Shown: positions 53,692-61,964 of the stretch, piece after piece
Numbering within the stretch: position 1 is the stretch's first letter
How the letters are laid out: the number at the start of each line of letters is the position of its first letter
Assembly: GCF_001941625.1 (NCBI RefSeq)
Contig: NZ_CP016076.1
Span: 2,480,001 to 2,544,000, forward strand
DNA: 64,000 nucleotides
Direction of reading: 5' to 3'
From: Actinoalloteichus fjordicus
GTDB taxonomy: Bacteria > Actinomycetota > Actinomycetes > Mycobacteriales > Pseudonocardiaceae
Position numbers and translations under genes: made by a program
Notes under the pieces: model-generated
What the model was told of the DNA's origin: nothing
Databases searched by the model: none
What the model saw: only the letters and a program-made list of their open reading frames with translations

Positions 53692-54710
53692 CCGGCGGAG
53701 TCCTCGGCCTGTCCTACGCCGCGTCCGTGGTGATCGGCGGCTCCGCGCTGCTGGGCATGCTGGCCGGAGTCCTCGGGCCCTTCGCCGTACTGCGCGGTCG
53801 AAGCATGTTCGGCGACGCGATGAGTCACGGGACGCTGCCCGGCGTGGTGATCGCCTTCATGGTCGGGGGAGTGAAGGACGCTCCGGTGCTCCTGATCGGG
53901 GCGGCGATCTCGGCGCTGCTCGCCGCGCTGGCCATGATCGGTCTGGAGCGAGCCGGGCGGGTCAGCCCGGACGTGGCGATCGGCGTGGTGCTCTCCGCCG
54001 CCTTCACCCTCGGGATCGTGTTGCTGACCCGGCTCTCCGCCGCCGGGTCCGGCGGACAGAGCGGTCTGGAGGAGTACCTCTTCGGGCAGGCCGCAGGCCT
54101 GGTGCGCGGTGATCTGGTGGTCGCGGCGATCGTCGGGGCGCTCGCGATCGGCGCCGTCCTGGTCTGGTTCCGGCTGCTGCGGACCGCGATCTTCGATCCG
54201 GGATTCGCCTCGGTCGCCGGAGCGCCGGGCTGGGCGGTGGACGTGCTGACCACCGCGCTGCTGGTCGTCGGGATCGTGCTCGGTGTCCGCACCGTGGGGG
54301 CGATCCTGATGGTCGCGCTGCTCGTCGCGCCTGCCGTGGCCGCGAGGCAGCTCACCACCAGGCTGTCGACGCTGGTTCCACTGTCCGGCCTGATCGGCGC
54401 GGCGGCAGGCGGGGTCGGCGCCTTCGTGTCCGGCCGGGCCGACCTGCCCACCGGGCCCGCGATCGTGTTGCTGGCGACCGCCGCCGCCCTCGCGTCGGTG
54501 CTGCTGGCACCGCGCCGAGGCGTGCTGCTGCGGGCGGTCCGGTCTCGACGTCATCGCGGCGGTGTGGCCGAGGAACGGGGCCTGTCGGGCGACGGGAGCA
54601 GGCACGAACCCGATCCGCTCACCGCCGGTGCGGCGTCGGAGAGCCCGCACCGTGTCGGCGGGCCTTCGCCAGGCGAGGCATCGTCTCGATTCGGGGAGGG
54701 CAGGCGATGA
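53688..54710 (+). CDS. Mn/Zn ABC transporter permease 1
   Basis: A 340-residue ABC-3 family integral membrane protein with about eight helices. RSMFGDAMSHGTLPGVVIAF is the coupling-helix motif, with the conserved DAxSHxxLPG. VRTVGAILMVALLVAPAVAAR is the other family hallmark. The C-terminal 60 residues are cytoplasmic and charged. It overlaps its neighbours on both sides by ATGA. It probably forms a heterodimer with permease 2, as in MntABCD/TroABCD. Confidence 0.92.
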   Translation: MTGGVLGLSYAASVVIGGSALLGMLAGVLGPFAVLRGRSMFGDAMSHGTLPGVVIAFMVGGVKDAPVLLIGAAISALLAALAMIGLERAGRVSPDVAIGVVLSAAFTLGIVLLTRLSAAGSGGQSGLEEYLFGQAAGLVRGDLVVAAIVGALAIGAVLVWFRLLRTAIFDPGFASVAGAPGWAVDVLTTALLVVGIVLGVRTVGAILMVALLVAPAVAARQLTTRLSTLVPLSGLIGAAAGGVGAFVSGRADLPTGPAIVLLATAAALASVLLAPRRGVLLRAVRSRRHRGGVAEERGLSGDGSRHEPDPLTAGAASESPHRVGGPSPGEASSRFGEGRR

Positions 54711-55588
54711 GCGCCGACGACGTCGTGATCATCCTCACCGCCGGCCTGCTCGGCACCGCCTGCGCGATGCTCGGCTGCTTCCTCGTGCTGCGCAGACAGG
54801 CCCTGCTGTCCGACGCGATGAGCCATGCGGCGCTGCCGGGGATCGTGCTGGTGTACCTGATCACCGGTCAACGGGCGCCGCTGACCATGATCCTGGGCGC
54901 CACCGCATTCGGCGTCGTGTGCGTGCTCGGCTACACGGCGCTGCGCCGCAGCGGCCTGCTCGGCCCGGACGCCGCCATCGCCCTGGTCTTCCCCGCGCTG
55001 TTCTCTCTCGGGGTCGTCGGCGTGAGCAGACACGCCTCCGGCGCGCATCTGGACCTGGACGCCGCGGTCTACGGCGAGATCACCTTCGCCCCGCTGCGCA
55101 CCATGGCGATCCTCGGCGTCGACGTGCCCCGATCGCTGGTGATCACCGGCCTCGCGGCGCTGTCGGTGCTGGCGGTGGTGCTGGTGCTCTGGCGGCCACT
55201 CCAGGCGGCCACTCTCGATCCGGAGTTCGCGCGCGTCGCAGGCCTCGGCTCCCGCGTCGTCGATCGCACGGTGCTGGTGGCGACCGCGCTCGTGGCGGTG
55301 ACGGCCTTCGAGAGCGTCGGCGCGATCCTGGTGGTGACCTTCTTCATCGTCCCCGCCGCGACCGGCGGCCTGCTCGCGGTGCGGCTGGACGGGATGCTGG
55401 CCATCGCGGTGACCTCGGCCTGGGTCGCGGCCATCGCCGGGCAGCGACTGGCCGTCGGGCTGAACGCGTCGATCGCGGGCACCGTCGGACTCACCGCCGT
55501 CGGACTCTTCGTGCTGGCACTGCTGTTCGGCAGGCGCCGGGGCCTGCCGAGGACCTTCCGACGCTCCGCCCGAGAGGCCCAGGGCTGA
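54707..55588 (+). CDS. Mn/Zn ABC transporter permease 2
   Basis: A 293-residue ABC-3 family permease with RRQALLSDAMSHAALPGIVL and FESVGAILVVTFFIVPAATG. It is related to permease 1 but clearly diverged, so the transporter is of the two-permease type. Last gene of the operon; start ATG 54707 overlaps the preceding stop. Confidence 0.92.
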   Translation: MSADDVVIILTAGLLGTACAMLGCFLVLRRQALLSDAMSHAALPGIVLVYLITGQRAPLTMILGATAFGVVCVLGYTALRRSGLLGPDAAIALVFPALFSLGVVGVSRHASGAHLDLDAAVYGEITFAPLRTMAILGVDVPRSLVITGLAALSVLAVVLVLWRPLQAATLDPEFARVAGLGSRVVDRTVLVATALVAVTAFESVGAILVVTFFIVPAATGGLLAVRLDGMLAIAVTSAWVAAIAGQRLAVGLNASIAGTVGLTAVGLFVLALLFGRRRGLPRTFRRSAREAQG

Positions 55589-55877
55589 CCCTGCCGTCGA
55601 GCCGCCCGACTCCGGGTCTGGGCGCTGCTCGCGACGGCGCCTCCTCGCGCCGTCGTCCGTCGCGACCGGCCTCGGCGGGCACCGTCGGACTACATCCGAG
55701 GGAGTAGCGGCCCACACCCGAGATACCCCGGCGGGCGGATCGACTACCGACAGGCGGTGGACGACGCGCGCGCGGTGGCTCCGTAACGTGGTAGAACGAT
55801 CGCTCTTCGTATCGGGACGCCGCGGGCGCACGGGAACCGTCGCACGTCTGGATCGGCATTCACTGGAGGACCTGGGC

Positions 55878-57425
55878 ATGACGCTGACTCGAAGGACCAT
55901 GCTTCGACTCATCGGTGGTGCGGTGGTGTCGCTGCCGTTGCTGTCGGCCTGTGCGGCGGAGGGCAGCACCGGAATCCTGCTGCCCAGCGGTGCCCCGCTG
56001 CCCGATCCCTTCGGCGTGCCGCTGCCCGTTCCGCCGGTGCTCCAGCCGACCGGGACGGACGAGACGACCGACTACTACGCGATCACTCAGCGCGCGGCGG
56101 ACGTCGAGATCCTGCCGGGCCTGACCACGGAGGTCTGGGGCTACAACGGGATCTTCCCCGGTCCGACGATCGTGACGCGGCGCGGCAGACGGGTGGTCGT
56201 GCGGCAGCGCAACGAACTGCCGGTGCCCGTCGCGGTGCACCTGCACGGCGGGGTCAACCCGGCCGAGCACGACGGATATCCGACCGATCTGATCCTGCCG
56301 GTCGGCGGCTGGGAGCCGAACCCCGAGCATGCCGCGCACCATCCGATGGGCGACACCACTCAGGACGAGCGGGAGTACGTCTATCCGCTGGAACAGCGAG
56401 CGTGCACCCTCTGGTACCACGACCATCGGATGGACTTCACCGGCCCGCAGGTCTACCGAGGTCTCGCGGGCTTCCACCTCCTCCGCGACGACGGCGAGGA
56501 CGCGCTCGGGCTGCCCTCGGGCGATCGGGACATCCCGTTGATGATCTGTGATCGCAGCTTCACCGAGGACGGCTCCTTCGACTACCCGTCGCTGGACCCC
56601 TCGCTCGGCGGCGCTCCCGGCGTCGGCGAGGAGATGATGGAGGGCGTCCTCGGCGACGTCATCCTGGTCAACGGGGCGCCGTGGCCTTATCTGGAGGTCT
56701 CCGACACCCGGTACCGCTTCCGCATCCTGAACGCCTCCAACGCCCGGCGTTATCAGCTCCAACTCGATCCGCCGCCTGCGGACGGCCCGTCCTTCGTGCA
56801 GATCGGCAGTGACGTCGGGATGTTGGGCGCGCCGATCTCCCACGATCAGGTCGAGATCGCCTCGGCGGAGCGCTTCGACCTGGTGATCGACTTCTCGGCC
56901 TACCCGGTCGGCACCGAGGTGACGCTGGTCAACGCCTACGGGACCGAGACGACCCGACCGGTGATGCGCTTCCACGTCGTCCGGGAGGAATCCGACGACA
57001 GCAGCATCCCGGACCGTCTCGTCGAGTTCGAGACCCTCGATCCCGCCACGGCCGTCGTCGAACGCGACTTCCGCTTCGCCAGGGACCGGATCGACGGCGA
57101 GCGGATGTGGACGATCAACGGCGAGCCGTTCGACCCCGAGCGCATCGACGCCGATCCGGCCCTGGGATCGGTCGAGATCTGGCGGCTGCGGACGAACGTC
57201 CATCACCCGGTTCACCTGCACATGGCGCACTTCCAGGTGCTGACGCGCAACGACCGCGAGCCGGGGCCCTACGACGCGGGCTGGAAGGACACCATCGACC
57301 TGGCGGGCGGGGAGGAGGCGGAGATCATCATCCGCTTCGCAGGCCACACCGGGCGATACGTGTTCCACTGCCACAACCTGGAGCACGAGGACATGATGAT
57401 GATGGCGAACTTCCAGGTCTCCTGA
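55878..57425 (+). CDS. Multicopper oxidase, probable Tat-exported lipoprotein
   Basis: A 515-residue three-cupredoxin oxidase. The N-terminus has a twin-arginine motif (TRRTMLR) followed by a hydrophobic stretch and the lipobox LLSAC, so it is probably folded before export and then lipid-anchored. The copper motifs are HLHGG, WYHDHR, HHPVHLHMAHF and HCHNLEHEDMMMM, giving the T1 site and the T2/T3 cluster. The Met-rich end fits CueO/CotA/bilirubin-oxidase-like enzymes, which oxidise Cu(I), Mn(II) or phenols. The start is ATG at 55878 with TGGAGGA 7 bases upstream. It follows the metal importer operon after 290 bases. Confidence 0.93.
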   Translation: MTLTRRTMLRLIGGAVVSLPLLSACAAEGSTGILLPSGAPLPDPFGVPLPVPPVLQPTGTDETTDYYAITQRAADVEILPGLTTEVWGYNGIFPGPTIVTRRGRRVVVRQRNELPVPVAVHLHGGVNPAEHDGYPTDLILPVGGWEPNPEHAAHHPMGDTTQDEREYVYPLEQRACTLWYHDHRMDFTGPQVYRGLAGFHLLRDDGEDALGLPSGDRDIPLMICDRSFTEDGSFDYPSLDPSLGGAPGVGEEMMEGVLGDVILVNGAPWPYLEVSDTRYRFRILNASNARRYQLQLDPPPADGPSFVQIGSDVGMLGAPISHDQVEIASAERFDLVIDFSAYPVGTEVTLVNAYGTETTRPVMRFHVVREESDDSSIPDRLVEFETLDPATAVVERDFRFARDRIDGERMWTINGEPFDPERIDADPALGSVEIWRLRTNVHHPVHLHMAHFQVLTRNDREPGPYDAGWKDTIDLAGGEEAEIIIRFAGHTGRYVFHCHNLEHEDMMMMANFQVS

Positions 57426-57432
57426 CAGCGGC

Positions 57433-58215
57433 TCAGCTCGCTCGACCGCGTTGCTCGATCAGCGTCGCGATGCCGCTCAGGATGAGTTCGAGGCCGAACT
57501 CGAAGTCCTCGGCCAGATAGTCCGCCGCCTGCGAATCCGGAGGCTCGTTGTCGAAGACGCCGTCGGAGATCAGCGCGGACAGCGCGGGGTGGGTCGCGGG
57601 GTCGACGAGCCGTGCCAGGGTCTGTCCGTAGCCGTCCGCGCTGCTCTGCTGCGGGTCGGGTCGGGAGAGGTCCTTGGCGAAGGCGGCCTCATGACGGACA
57701 TAGCCGGTGATCGTCGCGATCACGCCCAGCTTCTCGGTCTCGTCCAGGCCGGTGTCCTGCATCGCGGCGAGACCGCGTTCCATCCAGTCCAGTGACGCCG
57801 GGGTCAACGGCGGGCCGGTGATCTTCATGTCCGAGAGCCAGGGATGGCGGACGTACATGGTGACCTGATCCCGAGTCCAGGATTCCAGTCTGCCCCGCCA
57901 GCCGGACGACGACGGCGGGGCGGGCGAGGCGGCGGTCATCGCCGTCGCCTTGTCGTGCATCAGCACCAACAGGACGTCCTTGCTGCTCACGTAGCGATAC
58001 AGCGACATCGTGGTGAACCCGAGCCGGTGGGCGACGGCCGCCATCGAGAGTCCGGCGAGCCCCTCGGCGTCGGCGATCTCGACGGCCGCCGTGACGACGG
58101 CCTCCAGGCTCAGTCCCGGCCGGGTGTTCCGTCGGGGGGCCTCCCGGCCTGCGGCCTCGCCCTTCCACAGCATCGTCAGGGCCTGAGACAGCCCGGCTGT
58201 CGCGTTGGTGTCCAT
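57433..58215 (-). CDS. TetR-family regulator divergent from a DrrAB exporter
   Basis: A 260-residue repressor. The helix-turn-helix covers about residues 36-80 (LSLEAVVTAAVEIADAEGLA, MAAVAHRLGFTTMSLYRYVS). A TetR_C (tetracycline-repressor-type) ligand domain follows. The start is ATG at 58215. It is divergent from the ABC exporter with 172 bases between them that hold two perfect inverted repeats, so it very probably represses the exporter and itself until a drug-like ligand binds. Confidence 0.93.
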   Translation of the reverse strand: MDTNATAGLSQALTMLWKGEAAGREAPRRNTRPGLSLEAVVTAAVEIADAEGLAGLSMAAVAHRLGFTTMSLYRYVSSKDVLLVLMHDKATAMTAASPAPPSSSGWRGRLESWTRDQVTMYVRHPWLSDMKITGPPLTPASLDWMERGLAAMQDTGLDETEKLGVIATITGYVRHEAAFAKDLSRPDPQQSSADGYGQTLARLVDPATHPALSALISDGVFDNEPPDSQAADYLAEDFEFGLELILSGIATLIEQRGRAS

Positions 58216-58258
58216 CGTCTCCCGCGTCCGTCGTCCGGTTGACCCGCATCCTAGGTCT

Positions 58259-58304
58259 GTGTATAGGATACACTCGAACGTATGGCATAAACTCAGTCGT
58301 TTAT
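58259..58304. promoter_or_regulatory. Two perfect operators between tetR and drrAB
   Basis: GTGTAT-AGG-ATACAC (58259-58273) and ATAAAC-TCAGTC-GTTTAT (58287-58304), both perfect inverted repeats in an unusually AT-rich stretch. The first is a typical TetR operator. The second could be another site or mark the exporter promoter. Confidence 0.7.
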
Positions 58305-58387
58305 CTCATATACAGGTACTGGTCCGGTGTCGTCGAGGCGACCTCGGGGGTCGATGACGCCTGATTCAGAGAAGAAGGGGGAGAGAC

Positions 58388-59347
58388 ATGGTGATGGACC
58401 CGATTATTCGGGCCGTCGGACTCACCAAGTCCTATGGTGACAATCCGGTGCTGCGGGGGGTCGACCTCCAGGTGGCACCCGGCACGATCTTCGCGTTACT
58501 GGGCCCCAACGGCGCCGGTAAGACGACGATGGTGCGCATCCTGTCGACGCTGATCCGTCCCGACGGGGGGCGGGCCTTCGTCGCTGGCCACGACGTGGCG
58601 CGCGAGCCGAAGGCGGTGCGTGGCGTGATCAGTCTCACCGGGCAGTATGCGGCGGTCGACGAGCTGCTCACTGGGCGAGAGAACATGGTGATGATGGCCC
58701 GACTGAACCGTCTCGGCAGGTCGGCGGCCCGCGAGCGGTCGGCCGAGCTGTTGCGGCGGTTCGACCTCGAAGACGCCCAGGACCGCCTGGCGGGCCGCTA
58801 CTCCGGCGGAATGCGCCGCAGGCTAGACCTCGCGATCAGCCTCATCACCGCCCCGCCGGTGATCTTCCTCGACGAGCCGACCACCGGGCTGGACCCGCGC
58901 AGTCGGCAGACGATGTGGAGCGTGATCCGGGAACTCGTCGACGAGGGCGTCACCATTCTGCTCACGACGCAATATCTGGAGGAGGCGGATCAGCTCGCGA
59001 ATCGGATCGCCGTTCTGGACGGCGGCCGAATCGTCGCCGAGGGCACCGCCTCGGAACTCAAGAGGGGATTGTCGGCGGGCACGGTCGAGCTGACCTTCTT
59101 CGACGTCCCGGCGTTCGACCGAGCCGCCCGATACCTCGGGCACGAGGCGCTGCACCGCGATCAGACGAACCTCTGTCTGCGGGTCTCGTTCGACGGCCAC
59201 GCCGAGCAGGTGCGTGTCCTGCTGGAGCGGTTGCGACAGGCGGGTGTGCCTGCGGCGAGCCTCGAGCTGCACACCCCGAGTCTCGACGACGTGTTCCTCT
59301 CCCTCACCGACACCGCCCGCGCACCTCAGGAGACGGCAGCCCGATGA
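58388..59347 (+). CDS. DrrA-type ABC exporter ATP-binding protein
   Basis: A 319-residue ATPase with GPNGAGKTT (Walker A), SLTGQYAAVDELLTGREN (Q-loop and DrrA-type region), YSGGMRRRLD (signature), VIFLDEPTTGLDPRSR (Walker B) and the C-terminal extension with LHTPSLDDVFLSLT typical of the daunorubicin-resistance family. It drives drug or lipid export with the overlapping permease. The start is ATG at 58388; it is controlled from the TetR operators. Confidence 0.93.
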   Translation: MVMDPIIRAVGLTKSYGDNPVLRGVDLQVAPGTIFALLGPNGAGKTTMVRILSTLIRPDGGRAFVAGHDVAREPKAVRGVISLTGQYAAVDELLTGRENMVMMARLNRLGRSAARERSAELLRRFDLEDAQDRLAGRYSGGMRRRLDLAISLITAPPVIFLDEPTTGLDPRSRQTMWSVIRELVDEGVTILLTTQYLEEADQLANRIAVLDGGRIVAEGTASELKRGLSAGTVELTFFDVPAFDRAARYLGHEALHRDQTNLCLRVSFDGHAEQVRVLLERLRQAGVPAASLELHTPSLDDVFLSLTDTARAPQETAAR

Positions 59348-60138
59348 CCGCAACGACCAGCCCGACGACTCGCCCCAGCCTGCGCTGGGCCGTCTCGGAC
59401 GTCCTGACCATGATCGGCCGGAAGCTCCGGCACGTCCTGCGCACGCCGGACGAACTGATCGTGTCGTTGATCCTGCCGATCACGATGATGCTGCTCTTCG
59501 TGTTCGTCTTCGGCGGTGCGCTCGACCGCAGCGGCGGCTACGTCGACTACGCCGTTCCCGGCGTGCTCATCCTGTCGGCGGGCTTCAGCGCCTCGCAGAC
59601 GGGGATCGGCCTGACGAGCGATCTGGTCACGGGCGTCGTCGATCGATTCCGCTCACTGCCGATCGTCGTGTCCTCGGTGCTCACCGGGCATGTGGTCGCG
59701 AACCTGCTGCGCAACCTCGTCTCCACGACACTGGTGATCCTCGTTGCACTGCTGATCGGCTTCCGACCCGCCGCGAACGTCCTCGAATGGGCGGCTGCCT
59801 TCGGGGTGGTGGCCCTCTACATCCTGATGATCAGCTGGCTGTCGATGATCTTCGGACTGCTGGCCAAGACCGTGGAGGGTGCCGGCCAGTTCTCCTTCGT
59901 CATCCTCTTCCTGCCCTATCTGAGCAGCGCGTTCGTCCCCACCGAGACGATGCCGGACGCACTGCGCGTCGTCGCGGACAATCAGCCTGCCACGCCGGTC
60001 ATCGAGACGGTGCGGGCGCTGCTGACGGGGTCGCCGGTCGGGAACAGCGCGGCATGGGCCCTCGGCTGGTGCGTCGGGCTCGGCGCGCTGGCGTTCGTGA
60101 TCTCCAGCGTGCTGTTCGTCCGTCGCACCAGCCGCTGA
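59344..60138 (+). CDS. DrrB-type ABC exporter permease
   Basis: A 264-residue ABC-2 type permease with six hydrophobic segments (LILPITMMLLFVFVFGGAL, then VVANLLRNLVSTTLVILVAL and others) and the family motif FVPTETMPDALRVVADNQPATPVIETVRALL. It starts ATG 59344, overlapping the ATPase stop (ATGA). Partner of the DrrA-like protein. Confidence 0.93.
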   Translation: MTATTSPTTRPSLRWAVSDVLTMIGRKLRHVLRTPDELIVSLILPITMMLLFVFVFGGALDRSGGYVDYAVPGVLILSAGFSASQTGIGLTSDLVTGVVDRFRSLPIVVSSVLTGHVVANLLRNLVSTTLVILVALLIGFRPAANVLEWAAAFGVVALYILMISWLSMIFGLLAKTVEGAGQFSFVILFLPYLSSAFVPTETMPDALRVVADNQPATPVIETVRALLTGSPVGNSAAWALGWCVGLGALAFVISSVLFVRRTSR

Positions 60139-60934
60139 CCCTCGGCTGATCTCGATGCGCGCGGCGGCGGTGCACCGTGGGGGAGAGCCGCTGATCCGCA
60201 CGACGTCGGACGATCGACCGAGACGGGGCCCCGTGCCCTCGGCGGCGCGCCCGGAGCGGCAGCGTCCCTGGCATCTCGGTGCCGCGAAACCCGGTGACGG
60301 GGACGAGAACGGGGATCTCGACCGCGGTCAGCCGGGCACGGCGCCCGTACCGGCAGGCGCCGTGGCGACACGGTGCTCCGCAACGGACGGTGGCTCCGTG
60401 GTGAGTGGACGGCCGATCGGCAGGCCCGATGACGCCGCCCCCGGCCGTTCTCCGCGCTGACGGAGCGCGGCCGGACTCCCCCGATCGGGCGGATGACGAG
60501 CGCCGGGGGTGTGCTCGGTCGGTGAGGGGGAAGCCGTCACGGTGTGGGGCGGCGGCCCTGCGGACGGCACGGCAGGCGGGTGCAGGGGGGAGGCCCGTCT
60601 GTGGTGTCGCCCGATGTCTGCTCGGGTCCGCTGTTGCACGTGCGGGCGGTTCGTCGTCGATGAGGGGTGACGACGAACCGCCCGCACTCGGCTTCTCCGC
60701 CCCGACCATCCTCGCCCGGCCTGCCTGTCGGCGGGTTCGCCTGCGCCGGGACGCAGCCATCGTTCGCTGCGAGCGCCGAGGGCGGGCGGCTGCCCTGCCT
60801 CGCAGGCCGCGTGCGGCGGGGAGTGGTCGGGCGGGCACCGGTCCGGCCCCGCCGAGCGACCTCGCCGGCCTGGCCCGGACGGGACAGGCCGCCGCCGTGC
60901 CTGCCCGCCGGATCGCCTCGGCGCCGACCGTGAC
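60139..60934. other. Long gap between convergent genes
   Basis: About 800 bases. Open frames are long but Arg/Pro/Ala-rich without ribosome sites or family signatures. I see no gene, RNA or strong repeat. Confidence 0.4.
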
Positions 60935-61483
60935 TCAGGAGCGGGCAGCGGGGTCCGAGGCCGCAGGCTCGGGGCCGACCTCTCGACTGCGCTTGATGGC
61001 CGCGCGTCGGGCCAACCGGTGCTCACGGCGGATGCCCGCCTCGGCGTGCCGTCGTCGATCGGTCGCCGACTCGGGAAGGACCTCGGGAACCGGTCTCGGC
61101 TTCCCGTCGGAGTCGACCGCGACGAACACCAGGTAGGCGCTCGCCACATGCGTGGGCGGCACCGACTCGTTCCAGCGCTCGGCCACGACCCGCACCCCGA
61201 CCTCCATCGAGGTGCGACCCGTCCAGTTGACCTGGGCGCTGGCGTGTACGAGATCACCGACGCGAACCGGGATCAGGAACAGCATCTCGTCCATGAACAC
61301 TGTCAGCGCCGTGCCACCCGAGTGTCGCCCGGCGCAGGCCGCCGCGACGTCGTCGACGAACTTCATGATCACGCCGCCGTGCACCGTGCCGTACAGGTTC
61401 GTCTCGGTCGCGGTCATGATCTGACTGAGCGTGGTGGCCGCTGCCGAGGTCGGCTTACCGGGAAGCTCGGAGACGGGATGCAT
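60935..61483 (-). CDS. Acyl-CoA thioesterase (hotdog fold)
   Basis: A 182-residue single hotdog domain. NLYGTVHGGVIMKFVDDVAAACA contains the HGG-x-x-M and helix of the acyl-CoA hydrolase family (YciA/BACH type), with VRVGDLVHASAQVNWTGRTSMEV as the core strand. It hydrolyses acyl-CoA to free acid and CoA; chain length is unknown. The C-terminal 50 residues are charged and probably flexible. The start is ATG at 61483 with no clear ribosome site. Convergent with the drrB side and divergent from metE. Confidence 0.88.
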   Translation of the reverse strand: MHPVSELPGKPTSAAATTLSQIMTATETNLYGTVHGGVIMKFVDDVAAACAGRHSGGTALTVFMDEMLFLIPVRVGDLVHASAQVNWTGRTSMEVGVRVVAERWNESVPPTHVASAYLVFVAVDSDGKPRPVPEVLPESATDRRRHAEAGIRREHRLARRAAIKRSREVGPEPAASDPAARS

Positions 61484-61556
61484 GGCGTCGAGGGTAGGCG
61501 ATCCCGGCCTGCGAGATGTCGAGTCCGCGTCGAGACGAGCCCGTTAGGATCGGTTT

Positions 61557-61800
61557 CGCCGATGGTTCGTCGGCGTCCACGGCCCACGCCGAACGGCGTG
61601 GATCAGCGGCGGTGACGAGGCAAGAGGGAACCCGGTGGGAATCCGGGACTGCCCCGCAGCGGTGAGCGGGAACGAACTCCGTCACCGTCCTCACAGCGAG
61701 GACGGTCACAGCACTGGAGGTCCGGCCTCCGGGAAGCGACGGACAGTAGGTCAGCCGACCTCGACGGTCGGAAGCGCCCGTGAGTCCGAAGACCTGCCGT
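61557..61800 (+). ncRNA. Cobalamin riboswitch controlling metE
   Basis: The canonical blocks are in order on the plus strand: GATGGTTCGTC (P1 side), GAGGGAACCCGGTGGGAATCC, ACTGCCCCGCAGCGGTGA, GCGGGAACGA, a variable arm with GAGGACGG, GGGAAGCGACGG, and the B12 box AGTCCGAAGACCTGCC (about 61783-61798). The flanking GCCGATGG/CCGTCGGC closes P1. Between it and metE, GGACCG-GTCT-CGGTCC (61874-61889) could form part of the expression platform. B12 should switch off metE. Confidence 0.96.
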
Positions 61801-61964
61801 CGGCGGCGCGGTCCCGACGGGTCCGTGCCGCTCCGAGGTCTTCGCGGGAGGACCGGGGTGAGCAGTCAGTCGGGGACCGGTCTCGGTCCTGCCCGTTCTG
61901 CTCGCGTTCCGGTCGCTCGCGTGCCCGCCTCGGGGTTTCGTTGCCGCCTCGCGAGGAGAGAGCA

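Noticed and set aside
60405-61136. Open frames in the gap after drrB and over the thioesterase gene
   Set aside because: No ribosome sites, skewed composition, and overlap with the thioesterase coding strand.
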